Assembly: GCA_945829235.1 (NCBI GenBank)
Contig: CALZUA010000030.1
Coordinates: 1-38,705 of the forward strand
Direction: 5' to 3'
Length of the DNA stretch: 38,705 bases
Source: an uncultured Clostridia bacterium
Lineage (GTDB): Bacteria; Bacillota; Clostridia; Oscillospirales; Ruminococcaceae
Part shown: positions 14,633-21,506 of the stretch, in pieces
How the letters are laid out: the number at the start of each line of letters is the position of its first letter
Numbering within the stretch: the stretch's first letter is position 1
Position numbers and translations under genes: made by a program
The notes under the pieces: model-generated
Seen by the model: only the letters and a program-made list of their open reading frames with translations
Told to the model about the DNA's origin: nothing
Database searches by the model: none

Positions 14633-15214
14633 TCAACGAAACAAGCTCTGAAGCCACTCGAAAAGCGCGAATTTAATCGTAATTCCCTGCGGTTTACCAA
14701 AATTCGCGAGAACCTCCTCGGTGTTCTCGATTTTGGAAGCCGCCGGCAAGCAAAGCTGAGGGAAAATCACGCACCACCAGTTGTGCCCCTCGCCACTTCC
14801 GAGGGTAATCCGAATTGCCCGATATCTTCCCGCGGGCAAAATGAGCGTGTCGTATTCACGCGTGGTGAAATCCATTGTCACAAGCTCAGCTTTTGCGCCG
14901 TAGGAAAAGCCGTTCCTCTCGAGAAACTCGGTTGATTTGCGCTCAATTTCGGGCAACAGCTCCTCCGCTTTTTCCTCAGCCTCCGCAAGACTTTTGCACT
15001 CGGAAAGCTCACCCGAAAATTCCCCGAGAACAAAATCCCGCAGTTTCAGCTTAATCGCTTGGTCAGCCTCACTGTCGGAGTTCGCGGGAATGTGCAGCCG
15101 CAAGACCTCGCCGCACACCTCCTCGCAGTTCTCCGCGAATGTCAAAAACCCGCCCACACAAAAGAAAAACGCCGCGCCGATTGCCAGAAAAATTGATGTA
15201 AGTACTCTTTTCAT
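14633..15214 (-). CDS. spoIIR: Stage II sporulation protein R
   Basis: SpoIIR is the forespore signal that triggers SpoIIGA to process pro-sigma-E in the mother cell. Family motifs: VLRLHIPANSDSEADQAIKLKLRD near the N-terminus, LPAGRYRAIRITLGSGEGHNWWCVIFPQLC in the C-terminal half. An N-terminal signal/anchor (VLTSIFLAIGAAFFFCVGGFL) takes it across the forespore membrane. 193 aa from the ATG at 15214, which has GGAAAGGACG ahead of it; a TTG 24 bases upstream lacks such a site. It is convergent with spo0A and divergent from hprK. I could not make a convincing sigma-F promoter. Confidence 0.93.
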   Translation of the reverse strand: MKRVLTSIFLAIGAAFFFCVGGFLTFAENCEEVCGEVLRLHIPANSDSEADQAIKLKLRDFVLGEFSGELSECKSLAEAEEKAEELLPEIERKSTEFLERNGFSYGAKAELVTMDFTTREYDTLILPAGRYRAIRITLGSGEGHNWWCVIFPQLCLPAASKIENTEEVLANFGKPQGITIKFALFEWLQSLFR

Positions 15215-15270
15215 AAAACGTCCTTTCCGTTCACCCAAAGGTTGTCACGGAAATAGCTTTGACGGTTTGC

Positions 15271-15290
15271 ACAATTTTAATCAAAATTGT
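15271..15290. promoter_or_regulatory. Palindrome between spoIIR and hprK
   Basis: ACAATTTT-AATC-AAAATTGT, perfect 8-bp arms, centred between the two divergent genes and ending 9 bases before the hprK -35. It may be an operator; it is too AT-rich for a terminator stem. Confidence 0.4.
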
Positions 15291-15299
15291 AAAAAATAC

Positions 15300-15328
15300 T
15301 TGAAATAATCGCCATAATATTGTATAAT
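15300..15328 (+). promoter_or_regulatory. Promoter of hprK
   Basis: TTGAAA (15300-15305), 17-base spacer, perfect TATAAT (15323-15328). Confidence 0.82.
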
Positions 15329-15400
15329 AATATTAACTACAGCATTTAAACGGTATTCTATGCCGAAAAGTAAAAATAACGGAATTAAAGGGGAGTTCTT

Positions 15401-16372
15401 ATGCCGCTTGAAGAAATAACAAGGGAGTTTTCGTTCCCGCTTTGCAGAATGATTGATGAGTTCAAGCTCGAGGTCATCTATATGCCCGAAAACGGTGGCA
15501 ACATTCTTATCACCAACAACGATACAAATCGTCCCGGACTTCAGTTCGCGGGATTTTACGAGTATTTTGACAACAAGCGTATTCAGGTTATGGGAAAAAT
15601 GGAGTGCGCGTACCTCTCGGGACTTGACCCCGAGCTTCGCAGAAAGCGTATCGCCGACCTGTTGAGCTATCATTTCCCCGCGCTTGTCATCACGCGCAAC
15701 GAGGAGATTTTCCCCGAAATGCTGGAGCTTGCGCCGAACTACGAAATCCCGATTTTGCGCACGGACGAGAGCACAACCGTTTTCATCTCCAAGCTGATGG
15801 CGTTCCTCAATTTACAGCTTGCTCCGAGAATTACCCGTCACGGCGTTCTTATCGAGATTTACGGCGAGGGCGTTATGATTCTCGGCGAGAGCGGCGTTGG
15901 TAAGAGCGAAACCGCGATTGAGCTTGTAAAGCGCGGTCACCGTCTTATCGCGGACGACGCGGTTGAAATCCGCAAGGCTTCAAACATCACGCTTGTCGGC
16001 TCTTCGCCCGATAACATCAGGCACTTCCTCGAGCTTCGCGGTATCGGTATCGTAAACGCGCGTCAGCTCTTTGGTATCGGCGCTGTTAAAATGTCCACGA
16101 AAATCGATATGGTTGTTGAAATGGAGCTCTGGAACCCCGAGAAAACCTACGACAGAATGGGTGTTGACACGCACTATATGACAATTCTCGGCGTTAAAGT
16201 GCCGTTACTGAACATTCCCGTTAAACCGGGACGTAATCTTGCGGTTATACTCGAGGTTGCGGCAATGAACAACCGTCAGAAGAAAATGGGCTACAACGCC
16301 GCGAAAGACCTGCTCAGACAGCTCGGAATTGACTCGGACAGCGAGGAAATTATGTCGGATTTGAATATTTGA
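15401..16372 (+). CDS. hprK: HPr kinase/phosphorylase
   Basis: Phosphorylates Ser46 of HPr in response to glycolytic flux and so controls carbon catabolite repression; it also reverses the reaction. The P-loop GESGVGKSETAIELV (about 164-178) is followed by RLIADDAVEIRK, the family signature LELRGIGIVNARQLFGIGAV, and LWNPEKTYDRMGVD. The N-terminal regulatory domain and the 323-aa length are typical (usual 310-330). AAAGGGGAG precedes the ATG. It is the first gene of a run with glk, murB and rapZ, all on the plus strand with short gaps. Confidence 0.96.
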   Translation: MPLEEITREFSFPLCRMIDEFKLEVIYMPENGGNILITNNDTNRPGLQFAGFYEYFDNKRIQVMGKMECAYLSGLDPELRRKRIADLLSYHFPALVITRNEEIFPEMLELAPNYEIPILRTDESTTVFISKLMAFLNLQLAPRITRHGVLIEIYGEGVMILGESGVGKSETAIELVKRGHRLIADDAVEIRKASNITLVGSSPDNIRHFLELRGIGIVNARQLFGIGAVKMSTKIDMVVEMELWNPEKTYDRMGVDTHYMTILGVKVPLLNIPVKPGRNLAVILEVAAMNNRQKKMGYNAAKDLLRQLGIDSDSEEIMSDLNI

Positions 16373-16390
16373 TGAAAGGAAATTTGGGTT

Positions 16391-17341
16391 ATGTATAATA
16401 TAGGAATTGATTTGGGCGGAACTAATATCAAGGTTGGATTGGTTGACGAAAATTACAACATTGTTCAGAAGGCAACCGCGAAAACAAATCTTCCGCGGCC
16501 TGCTTCGGAGATTTGCGGAACTATTGTCGAGCTTATCTGGCAGTGCTTGAACGCGGCGAAGGTTACTATCGGCGAGGTGAACTCAATCGGTATCGGAACG
16601 CCCGGCGTTGCCAACAGAAACAGCGGCGTTGTCCTCTATTCCTGCAACCTCGATTTCCACAACACCGACCTGCGTACACTCCTCAAACAGCGCCTTGACA
16701 AGCCGATTTACGTTGAAAACGATGCAAACGCGGCGGCGTTCGGCGAGGTTCTCGCGGGTGCCGGAAAGGGTTACTCGGACGTTGTTGTCGTAACGCTCGG
16801 CACGGGCGTTGGCGGCGGCATCATCATCGGCGGCAAGATTTACACCGGCTTCAATTTCTGCGGCGCGGAGCTCGGTCACACGGTTATCGAGTTCAACGGC
16901 AGACAGTGCGGCTGCGGACGTAAAGGTTGCTTTGAGGCATATTCTTCGGCAACCGCGCTTATAAATATGACTAAAGAGGCAATGGAAGCGCACAAGGATT
17001 CCAAAATGTGGGAAATTGCCGGCGGTGACATCGAAAAGGTTGACGGAAAAACCGCGTTTGACGGTATGAGAGCCGATGACGAAGCCGCAAAGGGCGTTAT
17101 CAATATGTACATAGAGTATCTCGGCTGCGGACTTACGAATATCGTCAACACGTTCCAGCCCGAGGTTCTGCTTATCGGCGGCGGCATCTGCAAGGAGGGC
17201 GAAAACCTCACCAAGCCGCTGTACGACATAATCAAGCGCGACAGCTACTGTGTTGATGAAAAGCAGTCCACAAAGCTCGATATCTGCAAGCTCGGAAACG
17301 ACGCGGGAATTATCGGCGCGGCATTTCTGTACAGCATCTAA
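16391..17341 (+). CDS. glk: ROK-family glucokinase
   Basis: Converts glucose to glucose 6-phosphate with ATP in the cytoplasm. The N-terminal phosphate-binding motif is IGIDLGGTNIKVGLVD. The ROK signature is VVTLGTGVGGGIIIGGKI followed by GAELGHTVI. The zinc-binding CGCGRKGC lies near 176-183 and the catalytic Asp in ENDANAAAFGE. 316 aa, usual for the family. It starts 18 bases after hprK, which gives a plausible joint unit of sugar uptake control and glucose phosphorylation. ROK members also act on other sugars, so glucose is the likely but not certain substrate. Confidence 0.92.
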   Translation: MYNIGIDLGGTNIKVGLVDENYNIVQKATAKTNLPRPASEICGTIVELIWQCLNAAKVTIGEVNSIGIGTPGVANRNSGVVLYSCNLDFHNTDLRTLLKQRLDKPIYVENDANAAAFGEVLAGAGKGYSDVVVVTLGTGVGGGIIIGGKIYTGFNFCGAELGHTVIEFNGRQCGCGRKGCFEAYSSATALINMTKEAMEAHKDSKMWEIAGGDIEKVDGKTAFDGMRADDEAAKGVINMYIEYLGCGLTNIVNTFQPEVLLIGGGICKEGENLTKPLYDIIKRDSYCVDEKQSTKLDICKLGNDAGIIGAAFLYSI

Positions 17342-17362
17342 AATCTAATTCGGAGGAAATCA

Positions 17363-18262
17363 GTGGATAATTACGCCGAAATTTTAAAGAACTGCCGCGA
17401 AAGCGGCGGTTTTTGTGAACGGAATTTTACGCTCGCCGATAAAACTTCAATGAAAATCGGCGGGGAGTGTGACGTTTTTGCCGCGCCCAAAAATGAAAAA
17501 TCGCTCTGCGCAATTCTTGAAATTTGTCGCGAGAGTGGGATTTCGTATTTTGTTCTCGGCAAAGGCTCAAACGTGCTGATAAATAAATTTCGCGGCGTTG
17601 TTATCTCAACGGCGGAGCTTTGCGATATCAAGGCTGACGGTCTGACTATAACGGCGGGCGCGGGCGCGTTGCTCGCGGCTGTTTGCAAAACCGCGCTCGA
17701 CAACTCACTTTCGGGAATGGAGAGCCTTTACGGTATCCCCGGCTCGGTTGGCGGTGCGCTTTTTATGAACGCGGGTGCTTACGGCGGGGAAATGAAGGAC
17801 GTTGTGGAGAGCTGTCGGTATATTGACGAGAACGGCGAAATCCGCGAAATGAGCGCGGAGGAGATGGAGCTTTGCTATCGCGGGAGCATTTTCCGAAAGC
17901 GCGATTTTGTGATAACGTCGGTTGTGTTCAACCTCCAAGACGGCGAGAAAACCGCGATAAAAGCGCGTATGGACGAACTTATGCAGCGTCGCCGCGACAA
18001 ACAACCGCTTGAATACCCCTCCTGCGGGAGCACCTTTAAGCGTCCCGAAAATTATTTTGCCGCGGCGCTTATCGAGGAGTGCGGGCTGAAGGGTTGTACA
18101 ATCGGCGGCGCGCAGGTGAGCCAAAAGCACAGCGGCTTTGTGATAAACAAAGGCGGCGCGGCGTTCGGGGACGTTGTCGCGCTGGTTGAGCATATCAAAA
18201 AAGTTGTCCGCGAACAAAAGGGCGTTGAGCTGGAATGCGAAATGATTATCGTAGACAAGTGA
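17363..18262 (+). CDS. murB: UDP-N-acetylenolpyruvoylglucosamine reductase
   Basis: Reduces UDP-GlcNAc-enolpyruvate to UDP-MurNAc with NADPH and FAD in peptidoglycan synthesis. FAD-binding signatures: KTSMKIGGECDVFAAP, VLGKGSNVLI, and GIPGSVGGALFMNAGAYGGEM. The catalytic pattern includes YRGSIFR, PSCGSTFKRP and the late Glu in ELECEMIIV. 299 aa, normal. It starts with GTG, 22 bases after glk, with CGGAGGAAAT ahead. Its last 67 bases (18196-18262) are repeated in decayed form at 18342-18406, between murB and rapZ. Confidence 0.95.
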   Translation: MDNYAEILKNCRESGGFCERNFTLADKTSMKIGGECDVFAAPKNEKSLCAILEICRESGISYFVLGKGSNVLINKFRGVVISTAELCDIKADGLTITAGAGALLAAVCKTALDNSLSGMESLYGIPGSVGGALFMNAGAYGGEMKDVVESCRYIDENGEIREMSAEEMELCYRGSIFRKRDFVITSVVFNLQDGEKTAIKARMDELMQRRRDKQPLEYPSCGSTFKRPENYFAAALIEECGLKGCTIGGAQVSQKHSGFVINKGGAAFGDVVALVEHIKKVVREQKGVELECEMIIVDK

Positions 18263-18341
18263 GCGATAAACGCGCTCTGAAAGCGGTTTCGCGGTAAAAA
18301 AAGCGCGGTGCTTGATAACTTGCCGCGCCGGTTGATTATAG

Positions 18342-18406
18342 CAAAAAGTTGTCCGCGAGCAAAGGGCGTTGAGCCGGAATGCGAAATGATTTTTGTAGAC
18401 AAATGA
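18342..18406 (+). pseudogene. Duplicated fragment of the murB 3' end
   Basis: AAAAAGTTGTCCGCGAGCAAA and what follows, through TGTAGACAAATGA, repeats the end of murB (18196-18262) including the stop codon. There are about five substitutions and two single-base losses, one of which shifts the frame, so it is not translated as in murB. It ends 10 bases before the rapZ ATG and carries no recognisable new function. Confidence 0.85.
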
Positions 18407-18416
18407 CGAGGAATTT

Positions 18417-19274
18417 ATGACATTTTTGATTGTAACAGGTTTGTCGGGTTCGGGAAAATCCTCCTGCGTGAAGGTACTGGAGGACATCGGTTTTTTCTGC
18501 ATTGACAATATGCCGCCGCAGTTGATACCGAATTTTGCGGAAATGTGCGCGAAAAATCGGGAAATCGAGCGCGTTGCTATTGTCACGGATATCCGCGGCG
18601 GAGCAATGTTTCTCAAGCTCTCGGAGAACCTCTCGGAGCTTCGTGCGATAAACGGTATTGAGGTGAAAATTTTGTACCTCGAAGCGTCAAAAGAGGTCTT
18701 GATGAACCGCTACAACGAAACCCGCCGCAAGCACCCTCTCGAAGAGGCGGCAGACGGCGATTTATCGAAAGCAATTGACGCGGAGATGACGCTCCTCACG
18801 GACATTCGCGCGTGCGCGGATTACATCATCGACAGCTCCCTGCTCACCTCACGCCAGCTCCAGGAACAGGTTTCGGGGTTGTTCCTCGAAAATCCCTCGG
18901 ACAGAATGATGGTGAGCTGTATGAGTTTCGGGTTTATGTACGGCGTGCCGGGCGAAGCGGACTTGGTATTTGATGTGCGGTGTCTGCCGAATCCGTTTTA
19001 TGTACCCGAGCTGAAGCGGCTCACGGGGCTTGACGCGGCGGTTCGCGACTTTGTGATGAAGCACCCGCAGTCTGTTGAGTTCGAGAAAAAAATCTTCGAT
19101 ATGACGGATTTTCTGCTCCCGCTGTACGTTTCCGAGGGCAAAAGCAGGCTGGTTATCGCGTTCGGTTGCACGGGCGGAAAGCACCGCTCCGTGACCTTTG
19201 CCAAGCGCACCGCCGAGCACCTCGAAAGCGCCGGCTTTCTTGTCCGCGAGGTACACCGCGATATCGACAAGTAA
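18417..19274 (+). CDS. rapZ: RapZ/YvcJ-family nucleotide-binding protein
   Basis: A GTP/ATP-binding protein known as RNase adapter RapZ in E. coli and YvcJ in B. subtilis. The N-terminal P-loop is TGLSGSGKSSCVKVLED, followed by IDNMPPQLIP and VTDIRGG. The C-terminal domain has SFGFMYGVPGEADLVFDVRCLPNP and the ligand motif FGCTGGKHRSV near 245-255. 285 aa, typical. In Firmicutes it lies with hprK, murB, yvcK and whiA; here yvcK is absent and an inserted block follows. It ends two bases before the convergent protease gene. Confidence 0.95.
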   Translation: MTFLIVTGLSGSGKSSCVKVLEDIGFFCIDNMPPQLIPNFAEMCAKNREIERVAIVTDIRGGAMFLKLSENLSELRAINGIEVKILYLEASKEVLMNRYNETRRKHPLEEAADGDLSKAIDAEMTLLTDIRACADYIIDSSLLTSRQLQEQVSGLFLENPSDRMMVSCMSFGFMYGVPGEADLVFDVRCLPNPFYVPELKRLTGLDAAVRDFVMKHPQSVEFEKKIFDMTDFLLPLYVSEGKSRLVIAFGCTGGKHRSVTFAKRTAEHLESAGFLVREVHRDIDK

Positions 19275-19275
19275 C

Positions 19276-19839
19276 CTACCTGTTCATCACCGCGCGGTAT
19301 CTCTCGATGAACTCGGAAAACATATCGGCAATTTTTCTGTTGTCGTTGAACATCAAAAAGTTGCTCCGACGCATACGAACCAGCTCTCTATAACGAATTT
19401 CTGCGGCTTGACCTGAAATCCCGCAGATTTTTTTTATCTCCTCGGCACTCTCCGTGCCGCATAAAATCAGAACGGGAAGCGGCGCGAGAAAATCCGCGGC
19501 AAATTTATCGGCGGCGTGTTCCTCGGCGGCAGTTGGAAAGCGGAAATCCGTGAGCTTGCAAGCGTGCCCGAGAACGCAGTGCCCGAGCTCGTGAGCGATG
19601 GTAAACCGCCGTTTTCTTTCACCGCAGGAGTTCTCGTTCACCGCGATAACAAACCGATTTTCCGTCTTGAACGCGAAACCGTCCGCACTTCTGCTGTACA
19701 GAATATCTTTCTTGATGTCAAAATACTCCGTCATTGAGTTGTAGCTCACGGTTTTTATCCCGAGCGCACCAGCGGCTTTGGCGGGATTTATCGGCAAATC
19801 GCTTATTTCAGCCGTTTCATACACATCGCAAACCTTCAT
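19276..19839 (-). CDS. ImmA/IrrE-family metallo-endopeptidase
   Basis: 187 aa. The zinc motif is FTIAHELGHCVLGH near 80-93, with the downstream Glu in EEHAADKFAADFLAP. The family includes ImmA, which cleaves the XRE repressor ImmR of the element ICEBs1, and IrrE of Deinococcus. An XRE regulator lies just upstream in the same direction, so a repressor-protease pair is the natural reading. AAAGGAGAG precedes the ATG. It is third in a minus-strand set inserted between rapZ and whiA. The target protein is not shown by the sequence. Confidence 0.88.
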   Translation of the reverse strand: MKVCDVYETAEISDLPINPAKAAGALGIKTVSYNSMTEYFDIKKDILYSRSADGFAFKTENRFVIAVNENSCGERKRRFTIAHELGHCVLGHACKLTDFRFPTAAEEHAADKFAADFLAPLPVLILCGTESAEEIKKICGISGQAAEIRYRELVRMRRSNFLMFNDNRKIADMFSEFIERYRAVMNR

Positions 19840-19861
19840 TTTTCTCTCCTTTCTTTGACTA

Positions 19862-19938
19862 ATTTCGCTAACGGTAATCCGCTGTCAAGAGCCGCTTTCG
19901 TTGCCGAACATTTCGCTAACGATAATCCGGCGCGTCAA
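19862..19938. repeat. Short direct repeat of the XRE gene 3' end
   Basis: ATTTCGCTAACGGTAATCCG at 19862-19881 and ATTTCGCTAACGATAATCCG at 19910-19929, each followed within 8 bases by GTCAA, period 48. The second copy spans the stop codon of the XRE gene; the first lies in the gap before the protease gene. Confidence 0.7.
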
Positions 19939-20209
19939 AAATACTCTTGTTGCCGCGCTTTTTGAGGACAAGCGTTCCGCCGCCTTTTCTCGCGGCAATA
20001 GCCACGGTTTCCTCCTTGAAACCGAAAAGCTCGTTCGGGGTGCAACCGAGCGCGTCAAACAGCCGATACAGCACATCTTCCCGCGGGAAGCTCACGCCTT
20101 GTTCGTAGTTGCCGACTGCGGACGGAGTAACGCCGATTTTCAACGCCAAATCCCGCTGAGTAAGCCCCGCTTTTCGCCGAAGCTCGGAAATCTTCTCGCC
20201 GATTGTCAT
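19916..20209 (-). CDS. XRE-family transcriptional regulator
   Basis: 97 aa. One Cro/CI-type helix-turn-helix fills residues 1-65: IGEKISELRRKAGLTQRDLALKIGV, TPSAVGNYEQGVSFP, then LFDALGCTPNELFG. A short basic tail follows. The ATG at 20209 is chosen because GAGGTGG precedes it and it overlaps the upstream stop as ATGA; a GTG-type start five codons earlier would lack this. With the ImmA/IrrE-like protease downstream it resembles the regulatory pair of an integrative element. The likely operator lies in the promoter of this unit (20660-20672). Confidence 0.88.
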   Translation of the reverse strand: MTIGEKISELRRKAGLTQRDLALKIGVTPSAVGNYEQGVSFPREDVLYRLFDALGCTPNELFGFKEETVAIAARKGGGTLVLKKRGNKSIFDAPDYR

Positions 20210-20613
20210 AACGCCACCTCGCAAACCGTTTGCCTTGCGTATTGGTAGTGCCTGTTAAGGCTGTCGAGCGCCTTTTTGCGGAGGTTGAAAACCTGCCGCT
20301 CGCTTATGTACATCTCATCGGAGATTTTCCGCCAATCCTTTGCAAGTATGTAATACTGGTACAAAATCGTGCGCTCGTCACCGTGCAGCGCGCTCAGCAC
20401 CTTCAGTGCTTCGCGTTTCGCGTCAACAGCACGGTCGATGTTCGCATTCAGCTCCTCCTCAAATTTGGCGAGATTATCAGCAAGCGTCTGTGCATACTCA
20501 AGGCTGTGACCTGTGTTTCTCATTATTCTGTGCAACCGTTCAATTTGTTCAAGCTCCGCCGTGATTTCCATTTCAGCTTCACGCGCCGCCTTTAATATTT
20601 CAACAAAATCCAT
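20206..20613 (-). CDS. Phage-type sigma region 4-like / RinA-ArpU-like regulator
   Basis: 135 aa. The N-terminal ~85 residues are helical and charged, likely coiled coil (EAEMEITAELEQIERLHRIMRN, LADNLAKFEEELNANIDRAVDAKREAL split here by family position). The C-terminal part (DERTILYQYYI, DWRKISDEMYISERQVFNLRKKAL) is a sigma-70 region 4-like HTH of the sort in phage late-gene activators and DUF1492 proteins. First gene of the minus-strand trio, with AGAGGCGGTG ahead of the ATG. Its presence with the terminase at 26081 hints at scattered phage genes, but no intact prophage is present. Confidence 0.7.
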   Translation of the reverse strand: MDFVEILKAAREAEMEITAELEQIERLHRIMRNTGHSLEYAQTLADNLAKFEEELNANIDRAVDAKREALKVLSALHGDERTILYQYYILAKDWRKISDEMYISERQVFNLRKKALDSLNRHYQYARQTVCEVAL

Positions 20614-20651
20614 TTCACCGCCTCTTTCATTTTGTTTTACCCTATGAACAG

Positions 20652-20680
20652 ATTATATCACAAGAAACTTGTAGTGTCAA
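20652..20680 (-). promoter_or_regulatory. Consensus promoter of the regulator trio
   Basis: On the minus strand a perfect TTGACA (20680-20675), 17-base spacer and perfect TATAAT (20657-20652). This is the best sigma-A match among the protein genes here, which argues for a repressor to hold it down. Confidence 0.9.
20660..20672. promoter_or_regulatory. Operator-like palindrome in the promoter spacer
   Basis: ACAAG-AAA-CTTGT, 5-bp arms, lies wholly between the -35 and -10 boxes, the classical place for a repressor that excludes RNA polymerase. The XRE protein at 19916 is the likely binder (inference). Confidence 0.55.
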
Positions 20681-20775
20681 GGGGTTTTTGAAAATTTGTT
20701 CATTTTTCACAAAAATTCTGAAGATATTGACGAATACTGTCGAATAATATCGGAGCAAATCGCGCGGGTTTACCC

Positions 20776-20804
20776 TTGCAATTTACCTTGAAATGTGTTA
20801 CAAT
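20776..20804 (+). promoter_or_regulatory. Promoter of the flavin reductase gene
   Basis: TTGCAA (20776-20781), 17-base spacer, TACAAT (20799-20804). The -10 lies inside the first copy of a 21-base direct repeat. Confidence 0.65.
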
Positions 20805-20842
20805 AGAGATACAAAGAAATATGTTACAATATAGATACAAAG
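20796..20842 (+). repeat. 21-base direct repeat over the promoter, period 26
   Basis: TGTTACAATAGAGATACAAAG (written as 20796-20816) recurs at 20822-20842 with one change (G to T). It covers the -10 region and leader up to the GGAGG site, so a bound regulator would block both transcription and loading. Confidence 0.7.
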
Positions 20843-20856
20843 TTGGAGGTTTTTGT

Positions 20857-21477
20857 ATGAAGGTAATTCTTGTCAACGGTTCACCTAAGGAAAAAGGCTG
20901 TACATACACCGCGCTTTGCGAGGTTGAAAAGGCGCTTCGGGCAAACGGCATTGAAACCGAGATTTTCTGGCTGGGTAAGGACGCGCTTGCGGGTTGTATC
21001 GGTTGTGGAGCTTGCTCGAAAATGGGGAAGTGCTTTCGCGGTGATTGCGTGAACGATTTTGTCGAAAAGGCAAAGGACGCGGACGGCTTTGTTTTTGGTT
21101 CACCCGTGCACTACGCGGCGGCTTCCGGCGCGCTCACCTCGTTTATGGACAGAGCGTTTTTCTCGGGGAAAAAGTATCTTTTGGGCAAACCCGCGGCGGC
21201 TGTGGTAAGCTGTCGCAGAGGTGGTGCGTCCGCCGCGTTTGACCAGATTAACAAGTATTTCACGATAAGCTGTATGCCGATTGTGTCCTCGCAGTACTGG
21301 AATCAGGTACACGGAAGCGTTCCTGAGGACGTTCTCAAGGACGAGGAAGGATTGCAGACGATGAGAACGCTCGGCAACAATATGGCGTGGCTGTTGAAGT
21401 GCATTGAGGCGGGAAAAGCGGCGGGAGTTGGTTTCCCCGCGCTTGAAACGCCGATTAAGACGAGCTTTATCCGTTGA
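20857..21477 (+). CDS. NADPH-dependent FMN reductase / flavodoxin-fold oxidoreductase
   Basis: 206 aa. The N-terminus MKVILVNGSPKEKGCTYTAL is the FMN phosphate-binding loop of the family. CIGCGACSKMGKC (near 47-59) is a Cys-rich loop seen in iron-sulfur flavoprotein-like members. GFVFGSPVHYAAASGALTSFMDR is the conserved flavin-site segment. GGAGG lies seven bases before the ATG at 20857. It moves electrons from NAD(P)H to flavin and perhaps to quinones or azo compounds; the acceptor cannot be told from sequence. It is divergent from the regulator trio and directly before whiA. Confidence 0.88.
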   Translation: MKVILVNGSPKEKGCTYTALCEVEKALRANGIETEIFWLGKDALAGCIGCGACSKMGKCFRGDCVNDFVEKAKDADGFVFGSPVHYAAASGALTSFMDRAFFSGKKYLLGKPAAAVVSCRRGGASAAFDQINKYFTISCMPIVSSQYWNQVHGSVPEDVLKDEEGLQTMRTLGNNMAWLLKCIEAGKAAGVGFPALETPIKTSFIR

Positions 21478-21506
21478 ACCGATGAATTATTGTAGGAAGG
21501 TGAGTT

